From the NCBI RefSeq assembly GCF_900116645.1, contig NZ_FPBO01000013.1:108837-172836 (forward strand): DNA of 64,000 bases, read 5' to 3'. A program made the position numbers and the translations under genes. Shown here one piece after another: positions 49,943 to 60,919 of this stretch (the stretch's first letter is position 1; each line of letters starts with the position of its first letter). The notes under the pieces are model-generated. The model saw only the letters and a list, made by a program, of their open reading frames with translations, had not been told where the DNA came from and made no database searches. This DNA is from Pseudoduganella namucuonensis (GTDB lineage: Bacteria > Pseudomonadota > Gammaproteobacteria > Burkholderiales > Burkholderiaceae_D).

Positions 49943-52441
49943 ATGGCAATGCACACCCCCCGGGCCACTCCCATGGCCCTGTCCATCGCGCTCGCTTTCA
50001 TCGTTGGCGCCGAAGTCCATGCGGCGGGACAGGCCGACGCCGAAGCGGTGACCGCGCCGTCGGCGCCGTCGGCCGCCGACATGCTGGAACTGAACAAGGT
50101 CATCGTGACCGGCCGCGGCGGTTCCGACACCACCAAATTCCAGAGTTCCTATTCCATCAGCACCTTCTCGGAAAAGGACCTGGCCAGGAAGGCGCCCCTC
50201 AGCGTGGCGGCGCTGCTGACCCAGACCCCCGGCGTGTTCGCTGAAAGCTCGGGCGGCGAAGTGGGCAACAATGTGTATTCGCGCGGCCTGCCGAATGACA
50301 ACTACCGCTATCTGCCGCTGCTGGAGGACGGCCTGCCGGTCTGGGAAGAGGGCGCGGGCGCCTTCACCAACGCCGACCTGTTCTTCCGGCTGGACGCGAC
50401 CGTCCGCAGCGCGCAGATCGTGCGCGGCGGCACGGCGTCCATCCTGGCCAACAACGCGCCCGGCGGCTCGATGAACGTGATCACCAAGAAGGGCACGGAA
50501 ACCTTCCAAGGGCAGGTCAAGCTGGAGGCCGGCGACTACGACCACCTGCGCACCGACTTCAACCTTTCCGGCCCGCTCAGCGAGAAGGTGCTGTTCCAGC
50601 TGGGCGGCTTCCTGCGCACCAACAACGGCTTGCGCGACCCCGGCTTCCAGGGCAACAAGGGCGGCCAGCTGCGCGGCGGTCTGACCTTCAAGCTGGACGA
50701 TGGAGAGCTGTTCCTGGGCGTGAGAAGCCTGAACGACCGTAACATCTTCTACACCGCCATGCCGATGGCGTCGCCCTCGCGCGGGTTGCCGGGCTTGTCC
50801 GCCACCGAGGGTACGCTGGTGTCGAGCGCCTTCGACGGCTTGGCGGTGCCGGACGGCCAGGGCGCGTTCAAGCAGTCCTTCCATCTCAAGGACGGCATCC
50901 ACACCGACACCGACACCTTCACCGCGCTCTACGAGAAGGACTTGTCGCCGACCCTCTCCATACAAAACAAGTTCCGCCGCACCGCCGGTTCCATCGATTT
51001 CAACGGACTGTTCAGCAATGGCGTGGACAGCGCGCAGTCCTTCCTGGCATCGGGCCTTGGGCGTCTGCGGGCCGCCAATCCGGCCACTGTGTCGGCGGCA
51101 TACCGCGTGGCCGGCGGCGATGGCCGCAACCTGGCTCCCGCGGACCTGGGCAACGGCCTGGCGCTGACCGAGGGCCTGTGGAACACCCACGTCAAGCTGG
51201 ACAACGTGATCAACGACTTCAGCGTCAGCAAAAAGCTGGAGACGGGCATGGGCGACCATGAGCTGACGGCGGGGGTCTATTACAGCCGGTTCAACCAGCG
51301 GCAAAACTGGAACTGGAGCGACGTGCTGACCGAGGCCGTGCATCAGCCACGCTTGCTGGACGTCGTCGGTCTGAACGCCGCCGGCGGCGTGACCGCCTCG
51401 CTCACGCGCAACGGCCTGCTCAATCTGCATACCAACCTGCAGGAGTTCCACGACCATGTGCGCAATCTGGATTACTACCTGACCGACAACTGGCGGTTGA
51501 CCAAGGCGCTGCGCATCGACGGCGGCATCCGCTACCACACCGTCAGCAAGCATGGCCGGATTGCGCAAACCGTGAACAAGGACCTGGGCGACCCGGCCAC
51601 GCTGGCGGATGACAGCGTGGCGGTGTTCAGCGGCGCCTTCCAGCCCTACACGTTCAAGGACGAGCAGGCGGCCTGGTCGGTGGGCGCCAACTACGAGTTC
51701 AGCCCTTCGCTGTCGGGCTTTGCGCGCGCCGGCCGCAGCTTCCGCATCACGCCCGAATTCGCGCAGTGGTTCAATTGCTGCACCCCGACAGAAAATCGCA
51801 TAGGCATGGCGGAGTTCGGCCTGAAGCACGCCTCCAGGGAGTATTCCGCCTTCGTGACGGCGTATCACAACAACTTCCCCAACCTGTCGTTCAACACCAC
51901 CTCCACCGTCAACGGCGCGCAGGTGACGGAATCGGCCAGCGCGGCGGCCAAGTCGGTCGGACTGGAGGCGGAATTCGTCTGGCGCCCGTCCACCCGCTTC
52001 GACGTCGCTTTCAGCGGCGTGCTGCAAAAGCTCAAGTACAGCGGCTTCTCCGGCCGTGGCGCCGATGGTGGCGCATTCAACTACACCGGCAACCAGATCG
52101 TGCGCCAGCCGAGGGCGCAGGCGTCGCTGCGTCCCGCTTTCCACTTCGGCGCCGGCAATGCGTATGATGTGTTTGGCGAGTACCGCTACACCGGCAAGCG
52201 CTACGCCGACGTGGCCAACACGGTCGCGCTGCCGGCGTTCGGCGAGATCGACCTGGGGTTCGCGGCGATGATCAACCCGAGGACGCGCTTCCAGCTGCTG
52301 GTGACCAACCTGACCGACAAGGTCGGCGTCAGCGAGGGCAACCCGCGTTCCGGTGTGATCCTGGGCGGGCAGCAGGCGGTGTTCCAGGGACGGCCGAACT
52401 TCGGCCGCCACCTGCGTGCCAGCATCGAGTACAAGTTCTGA
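49943..52441 (+). CDS. TonB-dependent outer-membrane receptor of the alpha-glucoside regulon
   Basis: 832 residues. The signal peptide ends near VHAA (about 28). A TonB-box-like stretch (LNKVIVTGRGG) and plug domain (about 55-180, APLSVAALLTQTPGVFAES, IVRGGTASILANNAPGGSMNVIT) precede a 22-strand barrel ending RHLRASIEYKF with C-terminal Phe. There is no N-terminal signalling domain. AGGAG 6 bases before the ATG at 49943 fixes the start. Its siderophore-receptor-like features are generic. Gene order and the LacI-type operators argue for an oligosaccharide ligand. It is followed 11 bases later by the ABC ATPase gene. Confidence 0.88.
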   Translation: MAMHTPRATPMALSIALAFIVGAEVHAAGQADAEAVTAPSAPSAADMLELNKVIVTGRGGSDTTKFQSSYSISTFSEKDLARKAPLSVAALLTQTPGVFAESSGGEVGNNVYSRGLPNDNYRYLPLLEDGLPVWEEGAGAFTNADLFFRLDATVRSAQIVRGGTASILANNAPGGSMNVITKKGTETFQGQVKLEAGDYDHLRTDFNLSGPLSEKVLFQLGGFLRTNNGLRDPGFQGNKGGQLRGGLTFKLDDGELFLGVRSLNDRNIFYTAMPMASPSRGLPGLSATEGTLVSSAFDGLAVPDGQGAFKQSFHLKDGIHTDTDTFTALYEKDLSPTLSIQNKFRRTAGSIDFNGLFSNGVDSAQSFLASGLGRLRAANPATVSAAYRVAGGDGRNLAPADLGNGLALTEGLWNTHVKLDNVINDFSVSKKLETGMGDHELTAGVYYSRFNQRQNWNWSDVLTEAVHQPRLLDVVGLNAAGGVTASLTRNGLLNLHTNLQEFHDHVRNLDYYLTDNWRLTKALRIDGGIRYHTVSKHGRIAQTVNKDLGDPATLADDSVAVFSGAFQPYTFKDEQAAWSVGANYEFSPSLSGFARAGRSFRITPEFAQWFNCCTPTENRIGMAEFGLKHASREYSAFVTAYHNNFPNLSFNTTSTVNGAQVTESASAAAKSVGLEAEFVWRPSTRFDVAFSGVLQKLKYSGFSGRGADGGAFNYTGNQIVRQPRAQASLRPAFHFGAGNAYDVFGEYRYTGKRYADVANTVALPAFGEIDLGFAAMINPRTRFQLLVTNLTDKVGVSEGNPRSGVILGGQQAVFQGRPNFGRHLRASIEYKF

Positions 52442-52452
52442 GGGCTGCTTCG

Positions 52453-53567
<1,115 letters not shown>

Positions 53568-53571
<4 letters not shown>

Positions 53572-54848
53572 GGACACGCGCTGAATCGCCATGGATGCGG
53601 CTGGCGCTTGTTCTCCCGCTGGCCTGCTGCGCGGCCGGGCCGAGGTCCGCCGCCGCCGCCACGGTCACGATCACCTGCGGATCGACCGGACGGGAACTGG
53701 AACTGTGCCGCGAGGGCGCGAACGCCTGGGCCGCGCTGCGCGGCCACGCGGTCAAACTGGTGACGATGCCGGGCGCCGACACGCTGACGCTGACGCAGCA
53801 ACTGCTGGCGGCGGGCGCCGCCGACATCGACGTGTTCCAGATCGACATCGCCTGGTCCGGCATCCTGGCGCAGCACCTGCACGACCTGGGCGGCGCGGCG
53901 GGCGGCAGGCTGGCCGGCCACTTCCCGGCCATGGCGCGCAGCGCCACCGTGGGCGGACGCCTGGTGGGCATGCCCTGGTTCGGCGACGCCGGTCTGCTGT
54001 ACTACCGAAAAGACCTGCTGGACAAGTACGGACAGTCGCCGCCGGCGACCTGGGCGCAGTTGCGCCATACGGCCGCGCTGATCCAGGCCGCCGAACGCGC
54101 GCGCGGCAACCAGAAGGCCTGGGGCTACGTCTGGCAGGGCAGGGCCTACGAGGGCCTGACCTGCAACGCGCTGGAATGGGTGGCCAGCCATGGCGGCGGA
54201 ACCGTGGTCGATGCCAGCGGCAAGGTCACCATCAACAACCCGAGCGCGGTGGCGGCGCTGAACGAGGCCGCGAGCTGGGTGGGCGGCATCACACCGCAGG
54301 GCGTGCTCAATTACACGGAGGAGGAGGCGCGCGGGATTTTCCAGTCGGGGAACGCGGTCTTCATGCGCAACTGGCCTTACGCCTGGTCGCTGCTCAATGA
54401 CGGCGCGAGCGCGGTGCGCGGCAAGGTCGGGGTGGCCGCGCTGCCGGCGGGTGAGGGTGGCGTCTCCACCGGCACGCTGGCTGGGTCGCTGCTGGTGGTG
54501 AACAGGTACTCCCGCCAGACCGGCCTGGCGGCGGACCTGGTGATGTACCTCACCGCGGAGGCGGAGCAGAAGCGGCGCGCCATCAAGGGATCCTACAGCC
54601 CGACCTTGCCGGCGCTGTACCAGGACGCCGATGTGCTGGCCGTGGCGCCCTACCTGGGCACCTTGCGCGCCGCGATGGCCGGCGCAACCGCGCGTCCGTC
54701 GAGCGCCACCGGGGCCAAATACAACCGTGTCAGCATCGAGTTCTCGAACGCCGTGCACGCCGTGCTGGCCGGTCAGGACGAGGCGGGCCACCGCCTGGAC
54801 GTGCTGGATAAGAAATTGCGGCGCCTGCGCCGGGGAGGGCAGTGGTGA
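53568..54848 (+). CDS. Sugar ABC transporter substrate-binding protein (ThuE/AglE/MalE-like)
   Basis: 426 residues from the ATG of the ATGA overlap at 53568. The signal peptide MRLALVLPLACCAAGPRSAAAA is cleaved before TVTITCGS. Family 1 binding-protein motifs include DIDVFQIDIAWSGILAQHL, GMPWFGDAGLLYYRKDLLDKYG, WGYVWQGRAYEGLTCNALEW and AVFMRNWPYAW, which are typical of trehalose/maltose/alpha-glucoside binders. The aromatic residues suit sugar stacking. Confidence 0.9.
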
Positions 54849-55813
54849 TGAAGCACGAAGCGCATATATCGGAATTGGCGGTAACCCCGCGCGCGGCCAG
54901 CCGCGGGGCCATGGCCAGCCGGCGCGCGCGCACGGCGTGGCTGCTGCTCGCGCCCATGATGGCGGTGCTGGTGGCGGTGGCCGGCTGGCCACTGTTGCGC
55001 AGCATCTGGTTCAGCCTGACGGACGCCAGCCTGACCGGTGTCGGGCGGCCCCAATTCATCGGCTTCGCCAACTACCTCGCCCTCGACGAGGGAGAGTGGA
55101 TAGGCCTGCTGGCCGATCCGGACTGGTGGCGCGCGGTGTGGAACACCTTCCGCTTCGCCGCCATCTCGGTGTCCATCGAGGTGGCGCTGGGCACCGTGTT
55201 CGCGCTGGTGCTGAATGCCTCCTTCCCCGGCCGGGGCCTGGTGCGCGCGGCCGTGCTGGTGCCGTGGGCGGTACCCACCATCGTTTCGGCCCGCATCTGG
55301 GGCTGGATGCTGAACGACCAGTTCGGCGTCGTCAACCATGTGCTGCTGGACCTGGGCTGGATCGGCCAGCCGCTGGCGTGGACCGCCGATCCGCACCTGT
55401 CCATGTTGTCGGTGGTGCTGGTGGACGTGTGGAAGACCACGCCCTTCATGACGCTGATGATACTGGCGGCGCTGCAGATGCTGCCGTCGGACTGTTACGA
55501 GGCGGCCCGCGTGGACGGGGTGTCGCCATGGCAGGTGTTCTGGCGCATCACGCTGCCGCTGATCAAACCGGCGCTGGTGGTGGCCGTGATCTTCCGCACG
55601 CTCGATGCGCTGCGCGTCTTCGACGTGATCTATGTCCTCAGCTCGAACAACCAGAGCACGATGTCGATGTCGATCTACGCGCGCCAGCAACTGGTCGATT
55701 TCCAGGACGTGGGCTACGGCTCGGCGGCCTCCACTCTGCTGTTCCTGCTGATCGCCACTTGCGTCGCGCTGTATATGGTGCTCGGCAAGGTCCGCATGTC
55801 GAAGGAGAACTGA
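54848..55813 (+). CDS. Sugar ABC transporter permease, MalF/ThuF/AglF type
   Basis: 321 residues from the ATG at 54848, with GGAGGG 8 bases upstream; GTG at 54842 is too close to that site. Six membrane helices are visible (AWLLLAPMMAVLVAVAGWPLL first). The EAA loop that contacts the ATPase is CYEAARVDGVSPWQVFWRITLP. It overlaps the previous stop by one base. It pairs with the next gene as the channel. Confidence 0.92.
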   Translation: MKHEAHISELAVTPRAASRGAMASRRARTAWLLLAPMMAVLVAVAGWPLLRSIWFSLTDASLTGVGRPQFIGFANYLALDEGEWIGLLADPDWWRAVWNTFRFAAISVSIEVALGTVFALVLNASFPGRGLVRAAVLVPWAVPTIVSARIWGWMLNDQFGVVNHVLLDLGWIGQPLAWTADPHLSMLSVVLVDVWKTTPFMTLMILAALQMLPSDCYEAARVDGVSPWQVFWRITLPLIKPALVVAVIFRTLDALRVFDVIYVLSSNNQSTMSMSIYARQQLVDFQDVGYGSAASTLLFLLIATCVALYMVLGKVRMSKEN

Positions 55814-55815
55814 CC

Positions 55816-56643
55816 GTGAAGAAAATCGCCCTGAGAGCTGGCTTCGCCGGCCTGGTCGGCCTGATCGTGCTGTACTCGATCTTCCCGTTCTATTACGCCA
55901 TCGTCACCTCGCTCAAGGACAGCGGGGACCTGTTCCGCGCCGAACTGTTCCCGGCCAGGCTGAACCTGGACAACTACGCCGCCGTGTTCCGCGAGCAGGC
56001 CTTTGGCGAGAACATCGCCAACTCGGTGCTGGTGTCGGCCTCCGTGGTCGGGCTGTCGCTGGGCCTGGCCCTGCTGGCGGCCTATCCGCTGTGCCGCATT
56101 CCGTTCCGCGGCCGCGCCACGCTGCTGATGACGATACTGGGGGTGTCGATGTTTCCCCAGGTGGCCGTGCTGTCCGGCATGTTCGAACTGATACGGGCCC
56201 TCGGCCTGTACAACAATCTGCTGTCGATGACGCTGTCCTACATGATCTTCTCGCTGCCGTTCACCGTGTGGGTGCTGACCACCTTCATGCGCGAGCTGCC
56301 GCAGGAGCTCGAGGACGCGGCCATGATAGACGGCGCCTCGACCCTGACGCTGATCGTGCGCATCTACCTGCCGTTGATGGGACCGGCCATGGTCACCACC
56401 GGGCTGTTGGCCTTTATCACCGCCTGGAACGAATTCCTGTTCGCGCTGACCTTCACCCTCAGCACCGAGCAGCGCACCATTCCCGTCGCGATAGGGCTGA
56501 TCAGCGGCGCCAGCCAGCACGAGCTTCCGTGGGGGAACATCATGGCCGCCTCCGTGACGGTCACCGTGCCGGTGGTGCTGCTGGTGCTGGCGTTCCAGCG
56601 CCGCATTGTCTCCGGGCTGACCGCCGGCGCGGTCAAAGGCTAA
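55816..56643 (+). CDS. Sugar ABC transporter permease, MalG/ThuG/AglG type
   Basis: 275 residues from a GTG start at 55816, with AAGGAG 8 bases upstream. Six helices begin FAGLVGLIVLYSIFPFYYAI. The EAA loop is ELEDAAMIDGASTLTLIVRIYLP. The end, LVLAFQRRIVSGLTAGAVKG, is the usual MalG-type C-terminus. It starts 2 bases after the other permease gene. Confidence 0.92.
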   Translation: MKKIALRAGFAGLVGLIVLYSIFPFYYAIVTSLKDSGDLFRAELFPARLNLDNYAAVFREQAFGENIANSVLVSASVVGLSLGLALLAAYPLCRIPFRGRATLLMTILGVSMFPQVAVLSGMFELIRALGLYNNLLSMTLSYMIFSLPFTVWVLTTFMRELPQELEDAAMIDGASTLTLIVRIYLPLMGPAMVTTGLLAFITAWNEFLFALTFTLSTEQRTIPVAIGLISGASQHELPWGNIMAASVTVTVPVVLLVLAFQRRIVSGLTAGAVKG

Positions 56644-56676
56644 CGCACTACTCATCCATTTGTAAGGAATACTCTC

Positions 56677-58338
56677 ATGTCTCAACCGAATGCACCGGTC
56701 TCCCCGCTCGCTCCCTTGGACCGCGACTGGTGGCGCGGCGCCGTGATTTACCAGATCTATCCACGCAGCTTCATGGACAGCAACGGCGACGGCGTCGGCG
56801 ACCTGCCGGGTATCACCGCCAGGCTTGATTACGTGGCGTCGCTGGGCGTGGACGCGATCTGGATCTCGCCGTTCTTCACCTCGCCGATGCGCGACTTCGG
56901 CTACGACATCGCCGACTACCGCGACGTCGATCCCATTTTCGGCACGCTGGCCGACTTCGACCGCCTGCTGGCGCGCGCGCACGAACTGGGGCTGCGCGTG
57001 CTGATCGACCAGGTGCTGAGCCACACGTCCGACGAACATGCCTGGTTCAAGGAGAGCCGGGCCAGCCGCGACAACGCCAGGGCGGACTGGTATGTCTGGA
57101 CCGACCCGCTGCCGGACGGCACGCCGCCGAACAACTGGCTGAGCATATTCGGCGGCTCGGCCTGGCAGTGGGACACGCGCCGCCAGCAGTATTACCTGCA
57201 CAACTTCCTCGCTAGCCAGCCGGACCTGAACCTGCACAGCGCCGCCCTGCAGAACCAGCTGCTGGACGAGGTGCGCTTCTGGCTGGCGCGCGGCGTGGAC
57301 GGCTTCCGCTTCGACGCCTGCAATTTCTACTTCCACGACGAGCGCCTGCGCGACAACCCGCCATGGGGCGCCCGCCCGCGCGGCGACTACTCGACCCCGC
57401 TGACCAATCCCTATTCGCGCCAGCGCCACCTGTACGACAAGACGCGGCCGGAAAACCTGCCCTTCCTGCGGCGCCTGCGCGCGCTGCTGGACGAGTACGG
57501 CGCCACCACCAGCGTGGGCGAGATCGGCGACGACGACGCGCTAGCCGTCATGGCCGACTACACCAGCGGCGGCGACAAGCTGCACATGGCCTACACCTTC
57601 AACCTGCTGGGCGACGCGCTGAGCGGGGCCTACATCCGCGGCGTGGTCGAGACGGTGGAGGCGGGCATCGGCGACGGCTGGCCGTGCTGGTCCATCGGCA
57701 ACCACGATGCACCGCGCGTGGTCACCCGCATGGGCGGGGCCGACGCGCCGCCCGCGCTGGCCAGCGTGCTGCTGGCGCTGATGCTGTCGCTGCGCGGCAG
57801 CGCCTGCATCTACCAGGGCGAGGAGCTGGGACTGCCGGAGGCGGAGATTCCGTTCGAGCGTCTGCAGGACCCGTACGGCATCGCCTTCTGGCCCGAGTTC
57901 AAGGGGCGCGACGGCTGCCGCACGCCGATGCCATGGGACGGGCGGGCGCCGCATGCCGGCTTCTCGACCGGCGAGCCTTGGCTGCCGATGGCCGGGCAGC
58001 ACCGTTCGCGCGCCGCCGCGCTGCAGGCCGTGCAAGCCGATTCGGTGCTGAACCGGACGCGCCGCTTCCTTCAATGGCGCAAAACGCAGCCCCTGCTGAC
58101 GGGCGGCGATATCCGCTTCCATGACGCGCCGGACAACTGCCTGCTGCTGTCGCGCCGCGGCGGCGGGACGGCGCTGGTGGCGGCGTTCAACTTGTCCGCC
58201 GTGCCCGTGGTCCTGGCCTGCCCGCGCGCCGGCGCGGTTGACGTCGAAGGGCACGGCATGGGCGGCGCGCTGAGGGATGGGGACATCGCCTTGCCGCCGT
58301 TCGGCGCCTGGTTCGGCGCCGCCGCGATGGTAGAATGA
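56677..58338 (+). CDS. Alpha-glucosidase, GH13 (AglA-like)
   Basis: A 553-residue cytoplasmic GH13 enzyme. RGAVIYQIYPRSFMDSNGDG opens the barrel. The nucleophile Asp is in GVDGFRFDACNF, the acid/base Glu in TSVGEIGDDDA, and the stabiliser in IGNHDAPR. Long stretches (DWYVWTDPLPDGTPPNNW, NNWLSIFGGSAWQWDTRR) follow AglA-type alpha-glucosidases closely. It should hydrolyse imported maltose, sucrose or trehalose-type alpha-glucosides. There is no signal peptide. TAAGGA precedes the ATG. Confidence 0.92.
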   Translation: MSQPNAPVSPLAPLDRDWWRGAVIYQIYPRSFMDSNGDGVGDLPGITARLDYVASLGVDAIWISPFFTSPMRDFGYDIADYRDVDPIFGTLADFDRLLARAHELGLRVLIDQVLSHTSDEHAWFKESRASRDNARADWYVWTDPLPDGTPPNNWLSIFGGSAWQWDTRRQQYYLHNFLASQPDLNLHSAALQNQLLDEVRFWLARGVDGFRFDACNFYFHDERLRDNPPWGARPRGDYSTPLTNPYSRQRHLYDKTRPENLPFLRRLRALLDEYGATTSVGEIGDDDALAVMADYTSGGDKLHMAYTFNLLGDALSGAYIRGVVETVEAGIGDGWPCWSIGNHDAPRVVTRMGGADAPPALASVLLALMLSLRGSACIYQGEELGLPEAEIPFERLQDPYGIAFWPEFKGRDGCRTPMPWDGRAPHAGFSTGEPWLPMAGQHRSRAAALQAVQADSVLNRTRRFLQWRKTQPLLTGGDIRFHDAPDNCLLLSRRGGGTALVAAFNLSAVPVVLACPRAGAVDVEGHGMGGALRDGDIALPPFGAWFGAAAMVE

Positions 58339-58362
58339 CCGGACCTGTTCAGAATCCCCGCC

Positions 58363-59451
58363 ATGCCCCCACGGAAGTCACCCACAGCATCCCCCGCGCC
58401 CGGAGCACGGCCATCCAAGCTGCAAATGGCCGATATCGCCCGCCTGGCCAATGTGTCGGTCTCCACCGTCTCGCGCGCGCTGGCCAACAACCCGCGCCTG
58501 AGCGAGGAAACCCGCAGCCGTATCAACGAGCTGGCGAAGTCGCTCAACTACTCGATCAATGTCGGCGCGCAGATCCTCAAGGGCAAGCCGCTGCGCACGG
58601 TGGCGGTGGCCTTTCCCTATCATTCGCAACGGCGCCAGCACTTCAAGGACCCGTTCTTCCTCGCGCTGCTGGGCGCCATCGGCGACGCGCTGATCGACAG
58701 CGGCCATAGCATGCTGGTGGTGGGCGTGGAGGAGGCCAGGAGCGGCGAGCTGCTGCAGGCGCACGAGACCGGCCAGGCCATCGGCACCATCATGCTGGGC
58801 CAGGAATACAACCATGAGCTGTTCAACGAGCTGGCGGTGCGCGGCATGCCGTTCGTGGTGTGGGGGGCGCGCCTGAGCAAGCAGTTGTACTGCACCGTTG
58901 GCAGCGACAACGCGATGGGGGGACGGCAAGCGACCGAACACCTGCTGCGGCAGGGCGCGCGCCGCATCGCCTTTTTCGGCGACCGGCGCCTGCCGGAATT
59001 GGGTCTGCGGTACGAGGGATACCTGCAGGCCCACGCGGACCTCGGCCTGGACGCGGATCCGGCTTTGTATCGTCCGGTGCCGTTTGTGGAGGCCAGCGTG
59101 CAGGCCGAGGTGGAGCGCATGTTGCGGGAAAAGACCGCGTTCGACGCGGTGTTCTCCTGCAGCGATGTGGTGGCGCTGACCGTGATGTCGACCCTGCGCG
59201 ACGGCGGCCTGCGCGTGCCGCAGGACGTCATGGTGACGGGCTTCGACGATATCCGTGCCGCCGCGCAATCGAACCCGCCGCTCACCACCGTCCGCCAGTC
59301 GATAGAGGAGGCGGGCCGCATACTGGTGGCGTTGTTGCTGGAAACCCTGGGGGGGCGGCGGGTGGAGTCGGTTGTTCTGCCGACCGAGCTGTTGGTGCGC
59401 CAGTCCACCGTCCCCGGCGCTACGCCTTTAGCGCGAATAGCTCCAGTTTGA
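58363..59451 (+). CDS. LacI/GalR-family transcriptional regulator of the alpha-glucoside regulon
   Basis: 362 residues. An 18-residue basic tail precedes the helix-turn-helix (MADIARLANVSVSTVSRALANNP, about 22-44) and hinge. The periplasmic-binding-like effector domain follows (VAVAFPYHSQRRQ, ATEHLLRQGARRIAFFG, DAVFSCSDVVALTVMSTLRD, PPLTTVRQSIEEAGRILV). It is the last gene of the run and likely binds the TGCAAT/ATTGCA operators before the receptor gene. Its last 32 bases overlap the convergent tssK end. Confidence 0.93.
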   Translation: MPPRKSPTASPAPGARPSKLQMADIARLANVSVSTVSRALANNPRLSEETRSRINELAKSLNYSINVGAQILKGKPLRTVAVAFPYHSQRRQHFKDPFFLALLGAIGDALIDSGHSMLVVGVEEARSGELLQAHETGQAIGTIMLGQEYNHELFNELAVRGMPFVVWGARLSKQLYCTVGSDNAMGGRQATEHLLRQGARRIAFFGDRRLPELGLRYEGYLQAHADLGLDADPALYRPVPFVEASVQAEVERMLREKTAFDAVFSCSDVVALTVMSTLRDGGLRVPQDVMVTGFDDIRAAAQSNPPLTTVRQSIEEAGRILVALLLETLGGRRVESVVLPTELLVRQSTVPGATPLARIAPV

Positions 59452-60772
59452 GCCCCTTCATTCCCTCCGGCGCGAAGATCGTGATGGCCTGCGCCTTCAG
59501 CATGGCCTCGTACAGCGCGCTCTTGCGCTCCAGCGAGAAGTAGAAGGTGTTGGGCCGCACGGGAACCTCCGGCGGCACCTGCGCCATGTGCAGCAGCTTC
59601 ACGCCGGACACCGCCGTGTTGATCATGCGGTCCACGTCGTCCGGCGTGCCGATCTTGAGGCGAACGGGAAGGGCCGCCACCAGTTCCAGCGGCGGCATGT
59701 CGGCGCTGGCCGCGATGCCCAGCATGGTCTGGCTGTCGACCTGCGCCGCGTCCAGCATGCCGCGCAGGTGGGTGGTTCTGTCCGGGTCCAGGACGAGCGG
59801 GATCGTGAAGTATTTGGACGAGATGACCACGTCCGCCAGCTCGCGGATGATGGCGTCCAGCCGCGCGAAGGCGGGGCCGGCGTCGTCGTGGCTGTAGGCC
59901 GGCAGCTCGGCCACCGCGTATTTGCTGGAGAAGGTCATCAGACTGCCGGCCAGCGCCGTCATCCGGTCGAACAGCTCCTCGGGATGATGCAGGCGGTAGC
60001 GCGCGCAATGGCCGAGCGAGGCGGCGGCGGTGTTGAGCGTGTTGAGCATCCAGTACGAGGCCATGTCGCCGCTGTGGAATTCCAGCACGCCCTTGGCCGG
60101 CTGCCGGTGGCGCTGGTAGAGCGAGGCGATCTTCGCGTTGAGTTTGGCGAGCAGGGTGTCGAGCATGCGCGGCAGCGCGGCGGAGGAGCCGACCGCGAGG
60201 CAGGGCGGCACGAACGCGGGGTCCTGTTCGAAGCCGCCGCCGGCCACGCGGCGCAGCCGTATCACCGGCATGCTGACATGGGCGTCGCGCGACTCCAGCT
60301 GCGAACGCAGCCGCACCGTCTTGCGCAGGAAGGCCACGTCCGTGCTGACCGCCTCCGAGTACAGGTCCGGCGTGTCGCTGTCCACCCGAGCGTAGCGGGC
60401 CTCGTGGGTGGCGCCGTTGGCGGCGCCAAGGTTGCCGCCGTAGGGCTGCAGCGCCGGCAGCGCCGCGTAGAAGGTGAAGCTTTGCTGGTCCTGCGGCAGC
60501 GACGACAGGTCCACAGGCGGCGGCAGGGCGTCGCCGTTGGGCGCCTCGTAGATCTCGCCGTCGGGGAAGATCAGCGACATGGTTTGCACGCACAGCCGGT
60601 TGCTGGCCAGCGCCTCGTCCATCCATTCGATGGACCGCACGCCCCACACGTGGGCGCGCAGGGCGGCGGCCATGCGTTGCAGGCGCGCCTCGTGGTAACG
60701 GTCCATTTGCTGGAACTGCTGCGGTCCCAGCGTCTGTCCCTCGGACCAGAGGACTTTCAGTGGCAAGGTCAT
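59420..60772 (-). CDS. tssK: Type VI secretion baseplate protein TssK
   Basis: 450 residues from the ATG at 60772, with AAAGGAG 6-7 bases upstream. LKVLWSEGQTLGPQQFQQMDRYHEARL is the conserved TssK N-terminal shoulder, and the C-terminal head domain includes YFSLERKSALYEAMLKAQAITIFAP. TssK links the cytoplasmic baseplate wedges to the TssJLM membrane complex. It is divergent from tssF across 147 bases and overlaps the LacI-type gene tail-to-tail. Confidence 0.93.
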   Translation of the reverse strand: MTLPLKVLWSEGQTLGPQQFQQMDRYHEARLQRMAAALRAHVWGVRSIEWMDEALASNRLCVQTMSLIFPDGEIYEAPNGDALPPPVDLSSLPQDQQSFTFYAALPALQPYGGNLGAANGATHEARYARVDSDTPDLYSEAVSTDVAFLRKTVRLRSQLESRDAHVSMPVIRLRRVAGGGFEQDPAFVPPCLAVGSSAALPRMLDTLLAKLNAKIASLYQRHRQPAKGVLEFHSGDMASYWMLNTLNTAAASLGHCARYRLHHPEELFDRMTALAGSLMTFSSKYAVAELPAYSHDDAGPAFARLDAIIRELADVVISSKYFTIPLVLDPDRTTHLRGMLDAAQVDSQTMLGIAASADMPPLELVAALPVRLKIGTPDDVDRMINTAVSGVKLLHMAQVPPEVPVRPNTFYFSLERKSALYEAMLKAQAITIFAPEGMKGLKLELFALKA

Positions 60773-60919
60773 TGCGCGCTCCTTTCGTGGCGGTTTGCAG
60801 GCCACCCAGCATGCAGCGCCCGGCGGCGCCAGGCGTTGATTTGACGCAACTTGCCAATGTGCAAAACCTCAATAATGGGCACTCGATACGATTTGCCGTG
60901 CGGAATCTAGGGGGATGCC

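Noticed and set aside
60841..60876. TTGACG plus AATAAT as a tssF promoter
   Set aside because: The two boxes are 24 bases apart, too far for a sigma-70 promoter, and no sigma-54 -24/-12 pair fits either strand.
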